Source of the DNA: Methylocystis sp. SC2
GTDB lineage: Bacteria > Pseudomonadota > Alphaproteobacteria > Rhizobiales > Beijerinckiaceae
Assembly: GCF_000304315.1 (NCBI RefSeq)
Contig: NC_018485.1
Coordinates: 1,830,501 to 1,894,500, forward strand
Direction of reading: 5' to 3'
DNA: 64,000 nucleotides
This document shows positions 62,590 to 64,000 of the stretch, in pieces. Within the stretch, counting starts at the first letter, position 1. Each line of letters starts with the position of its first letter. The translations under genes were made by a program, and so were the position numbers. The notes beneath the pieces are model-generated. The model had not been told where the DNA came from and did no database searches. It saw only the letters and a list, made by a program, of their open reading frames with translations.

Positions 62590-64000
62590 ATGGCCAAGAC
62601 GGTTCAGAAAATCCAGTTGAGCGCCTCGCGCGATATCCCCTTCAACAAGCTGGTGCTGTCGCAATCCAATGTGCGGCGCATCAAGGCTGGCGTTTCGATC
62701 GAGGAACTTGCGGAAGACATCGCCCGCCGCACGTTGTTGCAGAGCATCACCGTGCGGCCGGTGCTCGATGAGAACGGCGCCGAAACCGGCATGTTTGAAA
62801 TCCCCGCTGGGGGACGGCGCTATCGTGCGCTGGAATTGCTGGTGAAGCAGAAGCGCCTGGCTCGCAATGCGCCGATCCCCTGCGTCGTGCGCACCGAGGG
62901 AACGCCGGAGGAGGACAGTCTTGCCGAGAATGTCCAGCGCGCCCCTTTGCATCCGCTTGATCAATTCCGGGCTTTTCTGGCGCTGCGCGAAAAAGGTCAG
63001 AGCGAAGAGGAGATCGCGGCCGCGTTTTTCGTCAGCGTCAATGTGGTCAAGCAACGGCTGCGACTTGCGTCCGTCTCGCCGAAACTGCTCGACATCTACG
63101 CCGAAGACGGCATGACGCTCGACCAGCTCATGGGTTTCACCGTCAGTTCGGACCACGAACGCCAAGAGGAAGTCTGGGAGGCGATCCAGCGCTCCTACAA
63201 CAAGGAAGCCTATCAAATCCGCCGGCTTCTGACCGAGGGCGCCGTGCGCGCCAGCGACAAGCGGGCGCAATATGTCGGCGAAGATTACATCGCGGCCGGC
63301 GGCGCCGTCATGCGCGATTTGTTCCAGAACGACGACGGCGGCTGGCTGCAGGACGTTGGGCTGCTGGACCGGCTGGTCGCGGAAAAACTCGAACGCGACG
63401 CGCAAGCCATCCGCGCCGAGGGCTGGAAATGGGTCGAGGTCGCGACCGATTTTCCTTACGGCCATACATACGGCCTGCGGCACACCTCGGGAGAGCGCCA
63501 ACCTCTGACGGACGAAGAAACCGCGACGCTCGACGCTTTGCGCGCCGAGGCCGAGCAGCTTGAAGAAGCCCACGCCGATGCGGACGAGATTCCCGAGGAA
63601 GTCGATCAGCGCCTCGGCGAGATCGAGACCGCGATCGCCGCGATCGAGGAGCGGCCGGTCAGCTACGATCCCGTCGAGATCGCCCGGGCGGGCGCGTTCG
63701 TCAGCATCGATGGTTCGGGCCGGCTGCGCGTCGAGCGCGGCTATGGCCGCCCCGAGGACGAAGTGTCGCTCACTGAAAGGGACGTTCCCGATCAGGAGAA
63801 TGAGAACGAGATGAGCGCCTCGCCCTCATCAGCATTAGCCGCTTCCAAGGCTGTCGCGCCGAAGGGTGGCGCGGTTCAATCCGAGCCGGCGGAAGACGAG
63901 GACGTAGGTCTGCGGCCTCTGCCCGACAAATTGCACACCGAACTTACCGCCTATCGCACGCTGGCGCTGCGTGAAGCGGTGGGCAATGATCCCGGCGTCG
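62590..64000 (+). CDS. Large plasmid-type ParB protein (runs off the right edge)
   Basis: The frame is open from the ATG at 62590 to the window end, at least 470 codons. The ParB N domain shows IPFNKLVLSQSNVRRIKAGV, ITVRPVLDENG, FEIPAGGRRYRALELL and DSLAENVQRAPLHPLDQFRA. The HTH is GQSEEEIAAAFFVSVNVVKQ. A long acidic region follows (EEAHADADEIPEEVDQRLGE), as in the 600-700 residue ParB proteins of rhizobial plasmids and ICEs. It pairs with the DUF932 gene. No parA is visible in the window. Confidence 0.9.
   Translation, partial: MAKTVQKIQLSASRDIPFNKLVLSQSNVRRIKAGVSIEELAEDIARRTLLQSITVRPVLDENGAETGMFEIPAGGRRYRALELLVKQKRLARNAPIPCVVRTEGTPEEDSLAENVQRAPLHPLDQFRAFLALREKGQSEEEIAAAFFVSVNVVKQRLRLASVSPKLLDIYAEDGMTLDQLMGFTVSSDHERQEEVWEAIQRSYNKEAYQIRRLLTEGAVRASDKRAQYVGEDYIAAGGAVMRDLFQNDDGGWLQDVGLLDRLVAEKLERDAQAIRAEGWKWVEVATDFPYGHTYGLRHTSGERQPLTDEETATLDALRAEAEQLEEAHADADEIPEEVDQRLGEIETAIAAIEERPVSYDPVEIARAGAFVSIDGSGRLRVERGYGRPEDEVSLTERDVPDQENENEMSASPSSALAASKAVAPKGGAVQSEPAEDEDVGLRPLPDKLHTELTAYRTLALREAVGNDPGV

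Overview
The window is a high-GC chromosome-like segment from an alphaproteobacterium, most likely a member of Rhizobiales (Hyphomicrobiales). The evidence is a DivL-type PAS kinase beside ahcY, the gene arrangement and codon use, and rhizobial-type mobile genes (a recombinase-ParB-RepB trio and a DUF932-ParB pair). A long PEP carboxylase and a large copper-handling cluster would suit a serine-cycle methylotroph such as a Methylocystis or Methylosinus relative, but no methane-oxidation gene is visible, so the genus is only a guess.

Positions 1-31.4 kb are mostly ordinary core genome. They hold the start of a divL-like kinase gene, a broken RAYT transposase, ahcY behind a repeat-filled leader, and a low-GC sulfotransferase gene. 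After these come an OmpR/EnvZ-type two-component pair with a glycosyltransferase, a TerB-like protein and SDR pair, a DUF4239 protein, rpmF, a GH25 lysozyme lipoprotein, mgtE, a polysaccharide deacetylase, tRNA-Leu(GAG), lipB, bioB and ppc. The stretch ends with a rhodanese, a cytochrome oxidase subunit II plus triheme cytochrome pair without subunit I, a transaldolase, a two-gene FAD sugar dehydrogenase and a glycerol-dehydrogenase-like gene.

From about 32.5 kb the sequence becomes accessory and heavily rearranged. It contains a YafY regulator fused in frame to a glutathione S-transferase and a frameshifted ogt. An arsR-AHSA1 pair carries twin palindromic operators. A second, truncated yafY is joined to an IS110 fragment, and a chrB-like gene is broken by an amber codon. 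These are followed by a mercury module (merR, merT, a GDCCVxC protein), a tightly overlapped copper/silver efflux operon (fixH-like, tolC-like, cusB, cusA) and a CopA-type ATPase. An arsR-rhodanese pseudogene is spliced to a GNAT/DUF1778 toxin-antitoxin pair. A serine recombinase with two overlapping ParB/RepB-type genes looks like the core of a mobile element. A 72-bp repeat occurs in the same orientation at 32.5 and 56.1 kb, and remnants of the same toxin gene lie near 32.7 and 50.9 kb.

From 56.3 to 61.1 kb lies a compact putative defence island. It has an antitoxin-like gene, a PIN toxin and a patatin phospholipase coupled by start/stop overlaps, a HEPN/Toprim protein, an unrecognised Abi-like protein, and a truncated TIR-like nucleotide-binding protein. 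The window closes with DUF932 and ParB genes, which share a repeated leader and usually signal a plasmid or integrative element. I saw no CRISPR array, rRNA gene or complete insertion sequence.
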